Below are positions 63,336 through 64,000 of a stretch of DNA of 64,000 bases, piece after piece (within the stretch, counting starts at the first letter, position 1; the number at the start of each line of letters is the position of its first letter). The translations under genes and the position numbers were made by a program. The notes beneath the pieces were generated by a model. The model worked only from the letters and a program-made list of their open reading frames with translations. It was not told the DNA's origin and did no database searches. The stretch is taken from the NCBI RefSeq assembly GCF_964204645.1, contig NC_134028.1:21550153-21614152 (forward strand), written 5' to 3'. This DNA is from Tubulanus polymorphus. Taxonomy: Eukaryota > Nemertea > Palaeonemertea > Tubulaniformes > Tubulanidae.

Positions 63336-64000
63336 CTTCAAAATATCAACCACAATAAATCTTTGCTTAGCTTTCGGTCTTGGTTTCCCCAATCCTGTTG
63401 GATTGTTCATTTAACCTCAAGACAAGACCACGAGATTTAAAGTGTTGCCCGCTCAACGTAAGCAGCCAGCAGGACCCGCCTGTCACTCGGCACTGATATT
63501 CGATACATGTACTAATAATGTCCAATTAGTATTGTATACTTCAGTATTGTAAAACATATTTTGTGTATATTACATTATTTTTCATAGGAAAAAAACTGAT
63601 ATTCAATACAACAGCAAAATAACTTATCTAACTGAGCTACGAAGTTATTATAATAAAGACTAAGAGACTTAAAATCAGTTGGATTTCAAACCTTGTATCG
63701 GGCGTAAACTCTGTGTGATATTAAGTTGAATGGAGTCTCCACTCGCCAAGTTCTCCGTAGTACAAGGCCATTGATTGGCCGTACAAACTGATGGGGAACT
63801 GTTGAGGTTAAACGAGGATGTGTTCTAGGTTTTGTTAGTAGTAAACATTACTCAAGTCTTCCGCGTTGATCTTTCTTCCACATTTGAAATCAAAGTAAAT
63901 CCACTCCATAGCAAAAAACAAGTGGAATAGTGAATCTAATATCTTTGTTTTGACTTATTTAGGATAATATTTGGATTTGGGATTCAAAAAATTCAGTTCA
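63336..64000 (-). other. Myosin XV intron (5' of first visible exon)
   Basis: I see no further motor exon here, so the upstream exon lies beyond the window. The reading frame of exon 63225-63335 stays open to an ATG at 63410, giving MNNPTGLGKPRPK and so on. That stretch does not look like myosin motor sequence and is separated by an acceptor-like TTTTGAAG. Confidence 0.5.

Noticed and set aside
63336-63410. Possible alternative myosin XV start (MNNPTGLGKPRPKAKQ)
   Set aside because: It would begin inside the motor domain and the extra residues do not resemble myosin. An acceptor at 63336/63337 explains the boundary.

Overview
This window is nuclear DNA of an animal. The genes are split into many short exons (mostly 50-350 nt) with GT-AG introns, the sequence is AT-rich, and introns are packed with small transposable elements. 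Protein content (SMG1, HGSNAT, myosin XV, an SLC18-like carrier) and intron density suggest an invertebrate bilaterian. A mollusc or other lophotrochozoan is my guess; nothing in the sequence proves the phylum.

Layout: (1) 263-16635, + strand: the last 26 coding exons of SMG1, the nonsense-mediated-decay kinase, from the end of the catalytic domain through the long C-terminal insertion to the FATC domain. The 5' part lies outside the window. Its 3' UTR runs to about 18.1 kb. (2) 18694-26619, + strand: a complete HGSNAT (lysosomal heparan-alpha-glucosaminide N-acetyltransferase), 16 exons and 622 residues; exon 1 is the least certain. (3) 29072-63335, - strand: the last 50 coding exons (2565 residues) of an unconventional myosin XV, from mid-motor through IQ motifs, MyTH4, a split FERM, SH3, second MyTH4, second FERM and a C-terminal PDZ ligand. 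The P-loop end of the motor lies beyond 64 kb. (4) 59860-61179, + strand: a single-exon 12-TM carrier of the vesicular amine transporter (SLC18/DHA1) type, nested antisense in a myosin XV intron. In all three spliced models the exon lengths sum to a multiple of three and reading phase is kept across every junction. I did this by hand from the sequence.

The four genes have no obvious shared pathway: mRNA surveillance, lysosomal heparan sulfate breakdown, actin-protrusion transport and vesicular or small-molecule transport. HGSNAT and myosin XV converge tail to tail about 27.1-29.1 kb.

The most unusual content is the repeat layer. Eleven copies of a ~290-bp MITE, flanked by TTAA and ending CCCTTTCRGTGC (piggyBac-like), sit in SMG1 and MYO15 introns and none in HGSNAT. 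Each carries internal 19-bp palindromes. Also present are a ~293-bp MITE ending GGTGGCCACTT (3 copies), mariner/pogo-like and TTA-flanked MITEs, several long foldback elements, a set of ~100-170-bp hairpins with related ends, tRNA-derived SINEs, Penelope-like and LINE remnants, a 154-bp satellite organised in 561-bp higher-order units, and minisatellites, one of which has copied a 5' splice site.
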